From assembly GCA_043764015.1 (NCBI GenBank), contig JAYUKY010000130.1, positions 1 through 24,977 on the forward strand: a stretch of DNA of 24,977 nt, written 5' to 3'. This stretch comes from JANYGM01 sp043764015 (GTDB taxonomy: Bacteria; Bacteroidota; Bacteroidia; Cytophagales; Thermonemataceae). Made by a program: the position numbers and the translations under genes. The notes under the pieces are model-generated. The model was not told where the DNA came from and made no database searches. It saw only the letters and a list, made by a program, of their open reading frames with translations. Shown one piece after another: positions 1 through 7,790 of the stretch. Each line of letters opens with the position of its first letter. Within the stretch, counting starts at the first letter, position 1.

Positions 1-20
1 CTATATTGTAGGGTTTGCAA

Positions 21-68
21 TTGCCACGAATACACGAATGAATACAATTATTCCTGTATTCGTGGCAA
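21..68. repeat. 19-bp inverted repeat
   Basis: Arms 21-39 (TTGCCACGAATACACGAAT) and 50-68 pair with a single mismatch around a 10-base loop. No run of T follows on either strand, so this is not a typical intrinsic terminator. Beginning with TTGCCACGAAT, it resembles dispersed intergenic palindromes of Bacteroidota. Confidence 0.6.
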
Positions 69-144
69 CTAAATCAGACATACTCTCATTTATAGTACAT
101 TAGTTCCAGCGGAACTATACATTTATAGAAATATCATTGTGTTT

Positions 145-219
145 GTATTTCGCTCCAGCGGAGCGCAATATTTATAAAACTAGCCCTTGCTAGTACCGCT
201 CACTGCTGGAGCGAAATAC
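145..219. repeat. Composite inverted repeat with internal mini-hairpins
   Basis: GTATTTCGCTCCAGC at 145-159 is the perfect reverse complement of 205-219. The left arm also takes part in a local palindrome CGCTCC-AGC-GGAGCG (151-165), so two alternative foldings are possible. The hairpin ACTAGC/GCTAGT (179-194) lies between the arms. Confidence 0.6.
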
Positions 220-315
220 ATTTTTTGACTGTTTTCTATAAAACTAGCACTTGCTAGTGTCAGTCCGCTGGACTGTAATACAAATTATCAATGTCGTTAT
301 CTAATTCACAATTAT

Positions 316-756
316 TTAGCTTTTTACTCTTCTCCAATTATCAGGGTTAAAGAACGCCACAGTAAAGTAAGATAAAGCAAGAAGCAACAGACCAAACACC
401 GCAAGAATAACACCAAGCACAACAGAACCTGAAAAAATCAACACAATCCCGCCTACCAATATCACCCCAAAAACCACTAAAAGAATTCCTCCTGTAGATA
501 AATTTACCTTATTTTTGTTTTTTTGAGGGTTTAAAGCTTGTCTTTGAAGTTTTTTGATAGTTTTCGTAACAACCCATTTACCAATTTTGGTGCTTAGAAG
601 TTTCTGGATGGTTTTGATTTTTCTGCTATTTTTATTATCAGAAATTTCATTTTTTGGTGTGAAATTATCAGCATTTGCACCTGAAAATATGCCTGCATTT
701 GCATTAAGAGAAAATAACATACAAAATGTTATCAATAAAATAAATACTTTTTTCAT
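316..756 (-). CDS. Small membrane protein, function unknown
   Basis: A protein of 146 residues if read from the ATG at 754-756. An ATG ten codons further upstream is possible, but the chosen start gives a normal signal-peptide beginning (MKKVFILLITF, cleavage probably near NANA-G). A basic, soluble stretch of about 60 residues follows, and then two closely spaced hydrophobic helices rich in Gly, Val and Leu that form the C-terminal half (ending NPDNWRRVKS). The likely location is the inner membrane, with the basic segment exposed. I do not recognise a named family; short two-helix proteins of this build are common and uncharacterised in Bacteroidota. It is divergent from hslU, with about 210 bp between the starts. 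Confidence 0.7.
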   Translation of the reverse strand: MKKVFILLITFCMLFSLNANAGIFSGANADNFTPKNEISDNKNSRKIKTIQKLLSTKIGKWVVTKTIKKLQRQALNPQKNKNKVNLSTGGILLVVFGVILVGGIVLIFSGSVVLGVILAVFGLLLLALSYFTVAFFNPDNWRRVKS

Positions 757-783
757 AAATTTAAAATTGTTTTTGATTATGCA

Positions 784-791
784 CAAACATA
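784..791 (-). promoter_or_regulatory. Possible -7 box of the small membrane protein gene
   Basis: On the minus strand TATGTTTG matches the Bacteroidota -7 consensus TAnnTTTG, 27 bases before the ATG at 756. No convincing -33 TTG is seen, so this is tentative. Confidence 0.3.
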
Positions 792-930
792 CTAAAAAAA
801 TTTTAAAATTTTCTAAATATTTAAGACTTAGAAAGAATTACTACATTTTTTCATAAATTTACATTCAAAAACAACATTTTGATAAAAATGAGTGTTTACA
901 AAGAAGTAATCAGAATAATTTGTGTATTTC

Positions 931-965
931 AATTCACAATTCACAATTAAACATTCACAATTAAG
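931..965. repeat. Degenerate TTCACAATT tandem repeat before hslU
   Basis: Three copies of TTCACAATT occur in the 35 bases that end two bases before the hslU ATG. Similar degenerate repeats recur in other intergenic gaps of this window (15196-15220, 16889-16920 and others). The untranslated leader therefore consists largely of repeat, with no Shine-Dalgarno sequence. Confidence 0.5.
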
Positions 966-967
966 AA

Positions 968-2380
968 ATGAGCAAAGACCTCACACCGCAGCAGATTGTT
1001 GCAGAACTTGACAAATACATCATTGGACAAAAAGATGCAAAGAAAAATGTTGCTATTGCCCTGCGCAACCGTTGGAGACGAATGAATAGCCCGTCAGACA
1101 TTCAAAATGAGATAGTTCCTAATAATATTTTGATGATTGGCGCAACTGGGGTAGGGAAAACGGAAATTGCCCGCCGCCTAGCAAAACTCGCAAATGCACC
1201 TTTTGTGAAGGTTGAAGCAACTAAATTTACAGAAATTGGCTATGTTGGGCGTGATGTGGAAAGTATGGTAAGGGATTTGGCAGAGCAAGCCGTTACTATG
1301 GTCAAAACCCAAAAACAAGAGATTGTGAAGGTAAAAGCCGCTGAAGCCGTTGAGGAAATTATCCTTAATGCGCTTATTCCGCCTGTACAATTTAATCAAA
1401 ATCAGCAAAATAATGGTGATTATAACAACAATGATTTAGGTTTTCAAATAAATGCTAATAAAGAAGATGAAGAGCTTAATCAGCGCACTAGGGAGCGTTT
1501 TCGTGAGAAAATCCGTAGTGGTGAGATGGACGACAGAAAAATTGAAATTGACGTAAAACAAAGTGGCGTGTCAGGCGTGGGTGTAATGGCACCTGGTATG
1601 GACGAAATGTCTATGGTGGGCATACAAGAGATGCTGGGCGGGCTAATTCCTTCAAAATCAAAGAAAAGAAAGGTTACAATAGGCGAGGCAAAAAAGATTT
1701 TGTTGGAAGATGAAGCATCAAAACTTATTGATATGGACGAAGTCAAAGAAGAAGCTATCAATTTGGCGGCAAATTCTGGAATTATTTTTATTGACGAAAT
1801 TGATAAAGTAGCAAGCAGAGGCAACAATTCTGGAGGAGAAGTGAGCCGTGAGGGCGTACAAAGAGACCTTTTGCCTATTGTGGAAGGTAGCGCAGTAAGT
1901 ACCAAATATGGTATTTTGAAAACTGACCATATTTTGTTTATTGCAGCTGGTGCATTTCATTTTTCTAAGCCTTCAGACCTTATTCCAGAGCTTCAAGGGC
2001 GTTTTCCTATTCGTGTGGAGCTGCAAAGCCTTACAAAAGATGATTTTTATCATATTCTCAAAGAACCTAAAAACGCTCTTACAAGACAATACGAAGCTCT
2101 TTTAAAATCAGAAGAAGTAGAACTCACCTTTCAAGATGATGCGTTAGAAAAAATTGCAGAAATTGCGTTTTACATCAATTCTGAAGCAGAAAACATTGGC
2201 GCAAGACGTTTACAAACGGTTATGAGCCACCTTTTGAATGAGTTTTTGTTTGATATTCCTGATAAAATTGGCGCAAATGCAAAAATTGTCGTTAATAAGG
2301 AACTTGTGGAAGAAAGATTGGGAGAACTGGTGGCAAATGTCAATACCAACCAAAGAAAAGGTATTGGTTTTATTATTTAA
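968..2380 (+). CDS. hslU: HslU, ATPase subunit of the HslUV protease
   Basis: A cytoplasmic AAA+ unfoldase of 470 residues that forms a hexameric ring, unfolds substrates and feeds them to the HslV peptidase. Visible motifs are the N-terminal LTPQQIVAELDKYIIGQ signature, Walker A GATGVGKT (58-65), pore loop GYVG (91-94), Walker B IIFIDEID (272-279) and sensor-2 GARRL (411-415). The intermediate domain (about 110-245) contains a Gln/Asn-rich insert near 142-155. HslU normally ends in a conserved tail close to DLSRFIL that docks into HslV; here the last residues are KGIGFII, so the tail is divergent. hslV usually lies directly upstream, but none is present; the upstream neighbour is a divergent unrelated gene. 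The ATG at 968 gives the standard family start. Confidence 0.96.
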   Translation: MSKDLTPQQIVAELDKYIIGQKDAKKNVAIALRNRWRRMNSPSDIQNEIVPNNILMIGATGVGKTEIARRLAKLANAPFVKVEATKFTEIGYVGRDVESMVRDLAEQAVTMVKTQKQEIVKVKAAEAVEEIILNALIPPVQFNQNQQNNGDYNNNDLGFQINANKEDEELNQRTRERFREKIRSGEMDDRKIEIDVKQSGVSGVGVMAPGMDEMSMVGIQEMLGGLIPSKSKKRKVTIGEAKKILLEDEASKLIDMDEVKEEAINLAANSGIIFIDEIDKVASRGNNSGGEVSREGVQRDLLPIVEGSAVSTKYGILKTDHILFIAAGAFHFSKPSDLIPELQGRFPIRVELQSLTKDDFYHILKEPKNALTRQYEALLKSEEVELTFQDDALEKIAEIAFYINSEAENIGARRLQTVMSHLLNEFLFDIPDKIGANAKIVVNKELVEERLGELVANVNTNQRKGIGFII

Positions 2381-2391
2381 AAAAATGTTTT

Positions 2392-2421
2392 TTGTTGTCA
2401 GAAGGAAACTTCTGGCAACAA
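2392..2421 (+). terminator. Hairpin 3' of hslU
   Basis: TTGTTGTCAGAAG (2392-2404) and CTTCTGGCAACAA (2409-2421) pair over 13 positions (one G-U) around a GAAA tetraloop, 11 bases after the hslU stop. No T run follows, so it may stabilise the mRNA 3' end rather than act as a classical intrinsic terminator. Confidence 0.5.
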
Positions 2422-2508
2422 AGGAATAGCTAAAATCAGGGTTGATTATTTGTAGATATTTACAGTTTAGTTCTTGTAAAAATACTATTTTTAATTAGAA
2501 AAAATGAG

Positions 2509-2516
2509 TATTTTTG
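2509..2516 (+). promoter_or_regulatory. Possible -7 box of the restriction-modification gene
   Basis: TATTTTTG fits TAnnTTTG and lies 36 bases before the ATG at 2553. No clear -33 TTG is found at the usual spacing. It would give the restriction-modification gene its own promoter downstream of hslU. Confidence 0.3.
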
Positions 2517-2552
2517 TGGACGTAAGGGAAAAATAAATAAAAGAGAACAAAA

Positions 2553-4913
2553 ATGGCAAATGAGAGAAATACAGAAAACATTGTTAGAGAACATTTTAAG
2601 AATGACCCTTTATATAATGTTATCAAAATAGAAGAGCAAAAATCTAGCAATAAAAAAATAATAGAACTACTACAAACTGCTTCAAAATCAGGCAATGGCG
2701 CAGGACGACCAGAGTTTATTATTTCTTTTCCTTCTCAAAATTCAGATTATTTAATTTTAATAGAGTGCAAAGCATCAATAGCAAAGCATCAAAGCCCAAA
2801 TTTAGATAATCCAAAAGATTATGGTGTAGATGGCGCATTGCATTATGCACAATTTTTTAAAAATGATTTTGATATACTTATTATTGCAGTAAGTGGTGAA
2901 AATGAAGCAGAATTGAAGGTTTCTACTTTCAAATGGTTGAAAGGTGAAGCAACTTATAAAGATGAAAATACAACAGTTTTACTTTCTGTAAATGACTACT
3001 TAAAGATTTTGGATAATGAAATTTTCTTAGAAAATATAAAAAATATTGATATTATCCAAAAATCAGTTTTTTTAAACGAGGAATTTCAGAGTTATTCTAT
3101 CACAGAAAACTCACGTTGTACCATTATTAGTGCTATTTTGCTTAGTTTGTTGGATAATACTTTCAAAACAAGTTATGTTACATATGAAAATAGTAGCGAA
3201 CTTGCACAAGGCTTATTAGATGCTTTGAAGAGAGTTTTGAGTAAAAATAGTGTTAGAAATCAAGACTCTATGCTGGGAGAATTTCAAACAATTACGAATG
3301 AACCTATTTTTAAGCAGCTTAAAATCAAACGCAAAAAAGAAGATATTTTGACTATTGAAATTGCTAAGAATTTCATCAATTATATTTATAAAAATGTTTA
3401 TCCACTTATCAAAATGGAAGATGCTGGAATAGATATTTTAGGCAAATTTTATACAGAATTTATTCGTTATGCAGGTAGTTCTAAAAGTCAGGGGCTTGTT
3501 CTAACACCTTTTCACATAACAGATTTATTTTGTGATTTAGCAAATATTACTGCGGATAGCTATGTTTATGACCCTTGTTGCGGATCTGGTGGTTTTTTAA
3601 TTGCCGCAATGAAAAGAATGTTAGACCTTGCTGGAAATGATACTAATAAGAAAAATTACATCAAATCACACCAACTTATTGGTGCAGAGCGCAGAGCTGA
3701 TATGTTCACCTATGCGTGTTCTAATATGCTTTTTAGAGGTGATGGGAAATCCAATATTTATTGTGGTGATTGTTTTAATTTGGAAGAGCAAATAAGTAGC
3801 TCACATCAACTTACAACCACTTTTCTAAATCCTCCATATGATGTAAGTCCTGCAGGGCAAATGGAGTTTATAGAACACGGATTACGGATTTTTGGCAAGC
3901 GTAATGGAATAGTTGTTGCTATTGTTCAGATGAGTTGCGCTATTAAGAATGATAATGATTTGATAGCTGTTAAATCTAGATTATTGCAGTCTCACAAGCT
4001 GAAAGCTGTTATTTCAATGCCTGATGAGTTATTTAATCCTAGTGCATCTGTACCAACTTGTATTATGGTTTGGGAAGCAAATAAACCCAATGACAATACC
4101 AAAACTTGGTTTGGTTATTTAAAAGATGACGGTTTTGAGAAACGTAAACATAGAGGAAGGCTAGATATTAAGAAAAAATGGCAACATATCAAAAAAGTAT
4201 TTGTTGATGCTTATACAGAAAATGACGAAATAGCAGGTTTATCTGTCAAAAAAGCAATAACAGGAAAAGATGAATGGTGCGCTGAAGCTTATATAGAAAC
4301 TAATTATAGTATTCTGTCAAAACAATTATTCCAAAAAACTATTATCAATTTTATTTCAACGAAAATAAAACAACAATTGGTAGATATTGAGGTTATACCT
4401 GCCAATTTGATTGCTATTGAACTCAATACACAAAATAATCATTGGAAATCATTTGACTTAAAGCAATTATTTTCAATAGATAAAGGAGAAAGACTTACAC
4501 AACCAGATAGAATAAAAGGAGATGAAAACTTACCACTTCTTACAGCATCTTCTGAAAATAATGGTATTTCAGACTACATTAGTTATGATGATTTTGTAGA
4601 TAATAAAAAGATTTTTGAAGATAAAATTACTATTGATATGTTCTTTAATGTTTTTTATCACCCTTATAAATATTTTAGTGATGATAATGTGCATACACTT
4701 GTACCAAAAAATGAAAATATTAATAGATATGTATCTTTATTTTTAGTAACTATTTTGAAACAATTACAGTATAGGTATGCCTATGGGCGACAATTTCGTC
4801 TTTCTAGATTTCCTTACGAAACTATAAAACTTCCTGCAGATGCCAACGGAAACCCTGATTGGTTATTTATGGAAAATTATATTAAAACACTCAATTATTC
4901 TAAATCTATTTGA
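2553..4913 (+). CDS. Single-chain restriction-modification enzyme (nuclease + N6-adenine methylase + specificity domain)
   Basis: A 786-residue protein with three parts. Residues 1 to about 170 form a type I HsdR-N-like PD-(D/E)XK nuclease: GRPEF with E53, ECK with E71 and K73, and HYAQ with Q100. Residues about 270-600 form an HsdM-type N6-adenine methylase with the SAM motif DPCCGSGG (339-346) and catalytic NPPY (426-429). Residues about 628-786 form one target-recognition domain of the HsdS/type IIG kind, starting WKSFDLKQLFSIDKGERL and ending in a GRQFRLSRFPYETIKLP-like segment. The layout matches type IIG/IIB enzymes, which cut and methylate in one polypeptide. No separate hsdR, hsdM or hsdS is nearby, so it is presumably self-contained. 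With a single recognition domain it probably reads an asymmetric site or works as a dimer. All catalytic residues look intact. It could instead be annotated as a type I M subunit. Confidence 0.88.
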   Translation: MANERNTENIVREHFKNDPLYNVIKIEEQKSSNKKIIELLQTASKSGNGAGRPEFIISFPSQNSDYLILIECKASIAKHQSPNLDNPKDYGVDGALHYAQFFKNDFDILIIAVSGENEAELKVSTFKWLKGEATYKDENTTVLLSVNDYLKILDNEIFLENIKNIDIIQKSVFLNEEFQSYSITENSRCTIISAILLSLLDNTFKTSYVTYENSSELAQGLLDALKRVLSKNSVRNQDSMLGEFQTITNEPIFKQLKIKRKKEDILTIEIAKNFINYIYKNVYPLIKMEDAGIDILGKFYTEFIRYAGSSKSQGLVLTPFHITDLFCDLANITADSYVYDPCCGSGGFLIAAMKRMLDLAGNDTNKKNYIKSHQLIGAERRADMFTYACSNMLFRGDGKSNIYCGDCFNLEEQISSSHQLTTTFLNPPYDVSPAGQMEFIEHGLRIFGKRNGIVVAIVQMSCAIKNDNDLIAVKSRLLQSHKLKAVISMPDELFNPSASVPTCIMVWEANKPNDNTKTWFGYLKDDGFEKRKHRGRLDIKKKWQHIKKVFVDAYTENDEIAGLSVKKAITGKDEWCAEAYIETNYSILSKQLFQKTIINFISTKIKQQLVDIEVIPANLIAIELNTQNNHWKSFDLKQLFSIDKGERLTQPDRIKGDENLPLLTASSENNGISDYISYDDFVDNKKIFEDKITIDMFFNVFYHPYKYFSDDNVHTLVPKNENINRYVSLFLVTILKQLQYRYAYGRQFRLSRFPYETIKLPADANGNPDWLFMENYIKTLNYSKSI

Positions 4914-4914
4914 T

Positions 4915-4950
4915 AAAAAAGTAGCATAAATATACGTTTATGCTACTCTT
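4915..4950. terminator. Bidirectional terminator between the restriction-modification gene and ald
   Basis: A perfect 10-bp stem, GTAGCATAAA (4921-4930) with TTTATGCTAC (4937-4946), has a 6-base loop. It is preceded by six As (a T run on the minus strand) and followed by TCTT on the plus strand. It sits between two convergent genes and should end transcription of both, best for the minus-strand ald transcript. Confidence 0.75.
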
Positions 4951-4966
4951 ATTAGTTTTTCAGTTC

Positions 4967-6193
4967 TTACATTCCAGCCATTAGCAACCCAATATCACTA
5001 TATGGAATTTCTAGTTTCCTAGCAATTCCAGCGTTGGTAAGTTTGCCACGAAAAGCATAAATACCTTTATTAAACCATTTGTAGTTCATAATCATATTAT
5101 TTACGCCTGCATTTTCTGCAGTTTTGAGCAAAAGCGGCGTAAAAATATTGCTAAGTGCCATGCTAGATGTATGCGCCACTCGTGAGGCAATATTTGGCAC
5201 GCAATAATGAATAACATCATATTTTTTGAAAGTAGGATTATGATGACTACGGATTTCTGACGTTTCAAAACAACCGCCCTGGTCCATACTTACATCAATA
5301 ATTACAGAATTAGGCTTCATACGTGCCACCATTTCCTCCGTAACCACACAAGGACTTATGCCATCTTCTGCACGCATTGCCCCAATAACAACGTCTGCAC
5401 GAGCAATAGCCTCACTAAGCGTTACGGTATCAAGCGTTGAGGTAAAAACCTGTTGCCCAATGGCATAACGCACTCTACGCAATTTGTAGATATTATTATC
5501 AAAAATTTTGACTTCCGCACCTAGTCCAAAAGCCGTTCTAGCGGCATATTCAGCGACAGTTCCTGCGCCCAAAATCACCACACGTGTAGGCGGAACGCCT
5601 GTAATACCGCCCAAAATTACCCCACGACCATTATTCATAGTATTTAGATATTCTCCTGCAATCAGCATCACCGTACTTCCCGCAATCTCGCTCATAGCTC
5701 TGATAACGGGCATTCCGCCTGCTTTGTCTTCCATATATTCGTAAGCAATGCAGGTAAGGCGTTTTTTATTGACTTGTAAAATAAATTCTTTGGTAAGTTT
5801 TGCCATTGGCAAGGCAGAAATAAGGGTTTTCCCTTGTTTTATCATACTAAGTTCTTCTTCTGTTGGAGGCTCAACTTTGAGGACAATATCCGCCCCATAA
5901 ACTTTTGTACGTTCATACGAAATCTCCGCACCTGCTTCACTATATTCTTTATCAAAAAAATTAGAAACATCACCTGCACCAGTTTCCACAATAACTTCGT
6001 GTCCGTTGGCAACAAGCACTGCCACCCCATCAGGCGTGAGCGCAACACGGTTTTCAAAGGCAACAGTTTCTTTGGGAATGCCAATACTAAGCGTTACATT
6101 GTCTTTTTCCAACATTGCGAGTTGCTCTTGTGGGTACAAAAGTTGTTCTTTTGCTAATGATTCAAAGGCACTAGGGGTGATTTGTTTGCTCAT
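4967..6193 (-). CDS. ald: Alanine dehydrogenase (long Bacteroidota form)
   Basis: Interconverts L-alanine and pyruvate plus ammonium using NAD(H), in the cytoplasm. Visible are the AlaDh/PNT N-terminal signature GIPKET-x-ENRVALTP (38-54), the KVEPP substrate-site lysine region (106-110), the Rossmann loop VVILGAGTVAEYAA (205-218), the IIDVSMDQGGCFETS catalytic stretch (298-312) and VPNIASRVAHTSS in the C-terminal part. At 408 residues it exceeds the classical enzyme of about 370 by an N-terminal extension of about 33 residues, common in this phylum. It ends just before a strong terminator. It lies 40 bases downstream of tsaE on the same strand and is probably co-transcribed with it. A transhydrogenase alpha subunit is unlikely, because no membrane part or partner gene follows. 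Confidence 0.93.
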   Translation of the reverse strand: MSKQITPSAFESLAKEQLLYPQEQLAMLEKDNVTLSIGIPKETVAFENRVALTPDGVAVLVANGHEVIVETGAGDVSNFFDKEYSEAGAEISYERTKVYGADIVLKVEPPTEEELSMIKQGKTLISALPMAKLTKEFILQVNKKRLTCIAYEYMEDKAGGMPVIRAMSEIAGSTVMLIAGEYLNTMNNGRGVILGGITGVPPTRVVILGAGTVAEYAARTAFGLGAEVKIFDNNIYKLRRVRYAIGQQVFTSTLDTVTLSEAIARADVVIGAMRAEDGISPCVVTEEMVARMKPNSVIIDVSMDQGGCFETSEIRSHHNPTFKKYDVIHYCVPNIASRVAHTSSMALSNIFTPLLLKTAENAGVNNMIMNYKWFNKGIYAFRGKLTNAGIARKLEIPYSDIGLLMAGM

Positions 6194-6233
6194 TCTATTT
6201 GAAATTTATTAATTTTTCACTTTTCGTAATTTG

Positions 6234-6707
6234 TCATTCGTAATTGACTACAATTTCTCTTTTATCTTCACTAATGATGTTTATAATGATATTTAGGCTA
6301 TTTTCTGGTATAAGTTCTTGCACACGAGAAGCCCATTCTACCAAACAAATACTTTCATTTGTTTTTTGAGGATAAAAATAATCTTCATATCCAATGTCAT
6401 AGGCTTCATTGATATCTTTCAAACGGTAAAAATCAAAATGAAAAATTTTATTTATTAGATTATTTTGCTTGTCATTTTCAGTTATATCATATTGATTTAC
6501 AATAGAATATGTAGGGCTTTGTACGTTTGCAGTAACGCCTAATTGTTTACAAATTTCTTTGATAAGTGTTGTTTTTCCTGCGCCCATCTGTCCTTCAAAA
6601 GTCCAAATATTAGCCAATATACTATTTTCTTTTTGAATTTGTTGCTGAAACTGAATAATTTTTTGCGCTATTTCTGGGAGTTGCGTGAGCGTGTAATGAA
6701 TGGTCAT
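6234..6707 (-). CDS. tsaE: TsaE, ATPase of the tRNA t6A37 synthesis complex
   Basis: A 157-residue P-loop protein. Motifs are Walker A GQMGAGKTT (39-47), SPTY (64-67), HFDFYRL (90-96) and LVEWASR (122-128), which together define the YjeE/TsaE family. It works with TsaB and TsaD (and threonylcarbamoyl-AMP made by TsaC) to install N6-threonylcarbamoyl on adenosine 37 of ANN-decoding tRNAs. Length is normal. No other tsa gene is in the window. The gene precedes ald by 40 bases. No Shine-Dalgarno sequence is seen, as is usual here. Confidence 0.94.
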   Translation of the reverse strand: MTIHYTLTQLPEIAQKIIQFQQQIQKENSILANIWTFEGQMGAGKTTLIKEICKQLGVTANVQSPTYSIVNQYDITENDKQNNLINKIFHFDFYRLKDINEAYDIGYEDYFYPQKTNESICLVEWASRVQELIPENSLNIIINIISEDKREIVVNYE

Positions 6708-6752
6708 TTTTAAAAGATATTTTTGAAGATAAATTTTCTTGATTTTTCAGAT

Positions 6753-6783
6753 AAAAAAGCCCTTAAAAGAACATTTTTAAGGG
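6753..6783 (-). terminator. Intrinsic terminator of the DUF5694 gene
   Basis: On the minus strand a 9-bp stem CCCTTAAAA/TTTTAAGGG (6775-6783 with 6760-6768, 6-base loop) is followed by G and six Ts (6753-6758). It lies 38 bases past the stop at 6822 and separates this gene from tsaE-ald. Confidence 0.75.
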
Positions 6784-6821
6784 TTATTACATATTTTTTG
6801 TGTATTTGATTTATATTTTAT

Positions 6822-7706
6822 TTATTCTAATATTTCATTCAAATCAACCACTTCAAAATATGGGTGCATTTCAAACAAATATTTCAAAAAAGGCACGTGA
6901 GATGACCCATAAATCAACAAATAACAGTTATCTTTCTCATAATCAGCTTGTCTAAGCACATTATTAAAATTTCTTAGGTTTGTGCCATACCAAAACATAC
7001 CTACATAGTCCGTCATATTCATATCATTACCCGTACCCATACTATACATATAATTCCAGTTGGTGTATTCATCTCGCATCAATTTTTTAGGAGAATTAAG
7101 TTGCAAAATAAATTCTGTGAGCGTTGATTTTTGAAGCAGAGAATCTTGTTTTGGCAGACTGTAAGGCGTTGGCAAATTATTGAATTTCGCATTTGTGCGA
7201 GTGCTGTCTTCGTGATTTCCTAGTGCTAGATACAAATCACGTACTTTTTTATCCACTTCATTAAGTGGTTTGTAGTTTTTATCACCCAATTCTTCTGGTT
7301 GATAATTCATTCCAATAATTTTTTTATGTCCTAATTTTTTGGCAGTTTTCATTCCTAACTGAAAAAATTCACTTGCTTTTACCTTGATTTTCGTAGGTTC
7401 TTTTCCTTTGAGATAATCATTATAAACGCTGTCATAAAAAGGCTGATTTTTTGGTGTAAATTCTAAAAAAACCTTATCTGGCTTCTGTTTAACAAGTTTA
7501 TTTACTAAAATATCTACTTCTTTTTGTCTTTTTTCTGTAAACAAATTAGAGTGTAATTTGCTGGTACTATCAAGGCTTTGATTGAAATGAAACACGCCTA
7601 AAAGAATAATTTTTATCTTCTTTTTAGGGTTTTGTATTGGCTTTGTTTGTGCAAAACTTATTATGCAAAACAAGTTTAAAATGATTAGAATGATGTTTTT
7701 TTTCAT
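6822..7706 (-). CDS. Secreted DUF5694 protein, TraB/TIKI-like fold
   Basis: A 294-residue protein with a signal peptide (MKKNIILIILNLFCIISFAQ), so periplasmic or exported. The body matches the DUF5694 family as I remember it. Motifs point to the TraB/ChaN/TIKI/erythromycin-esterase group: an early G-x-x-H (GVFH, 37-40), LEF with E82, an NLRN segment (243-246) and a second G-x-x-H (GSSH, 267-270) near the C-terminus. In TIKI proteins equivalent residues form a metal-dependent protease site, so a hydrolytic role on peptides or esters is possible but unproven. The gene stands alone: 84 bases separate it from the upstream CoA-transferase stop, and a terminator follows. The ATG at 7706 fits the signal peptide. 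Confidence 0.78.
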   Translation of the reverse strand: MKKNIILIILNLFCIISFAQTKPIQNPKKKIKIILLGVFHFNQSLDSTSKLHSNLFTEKRQKEVDILVNKLVKQKPDKVFLEFTPKNQPFYDSVYNDYLKGKEPTKIKVKASEFFQLGMKTAKKLGHKKIIGMNYQPEELGDKNYKPLNEVDKKVRDLYLALGNHEDSTRTNAKFNNLPTPYSLPKQDSLLQKSTLTEFILQLNSPKKLMRDEYTNWNYMYSMGTGNDMNMTDYVGMFWYGTNLRNFNNVLRQADYEKDNCYLLIYGSSHVPFLKYLFEMHPYFEVVDLNEILE

Positions 7707-7790
7707 TTTTTTAATTATTTATTTTTTAGTGATTCTACATATTTCAACGGCAAAATTAAGTATAAAAAATCATTTCTCAAAGGTAATTTT

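Larger units (their letters stand above)
1..315. repeat. Non-coding region dense in short palindromes (REP-like)
   Basis: No gene is visible here. The stretch holds one larger hairpin (21-68) and three short palindromes at 101-117, 151-165 and 261-275. These share the core TCCAGCGGA or its reverse complement, but have different stem bases that remain paired. It also holds a 15-bp perfect inverted repeat (145-159 with 205-219) and a 22-bp direct repeat with one mismatch (173-194 and 237-258), each copy containing the mini-hairpin ACTAGC/GCTAGT. This looks like a cluster of REP-type elements at the 3' end of the small membrane protein gene. No function is assigned. Confidence 0.7.

Noticed and set aside
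1..275. CRISPR array
   Set aside because: The palindromes have different lengths and irregular spacing, with no conserved repeat-spacer pattern and no cas genes.
554..856. Plus-strand reading frame of 100 codons over the small membrane protein
   Set aside because: It lies antisense to a protein with a clear signal peptide and membrane helices, and its translation has no recognisable features.
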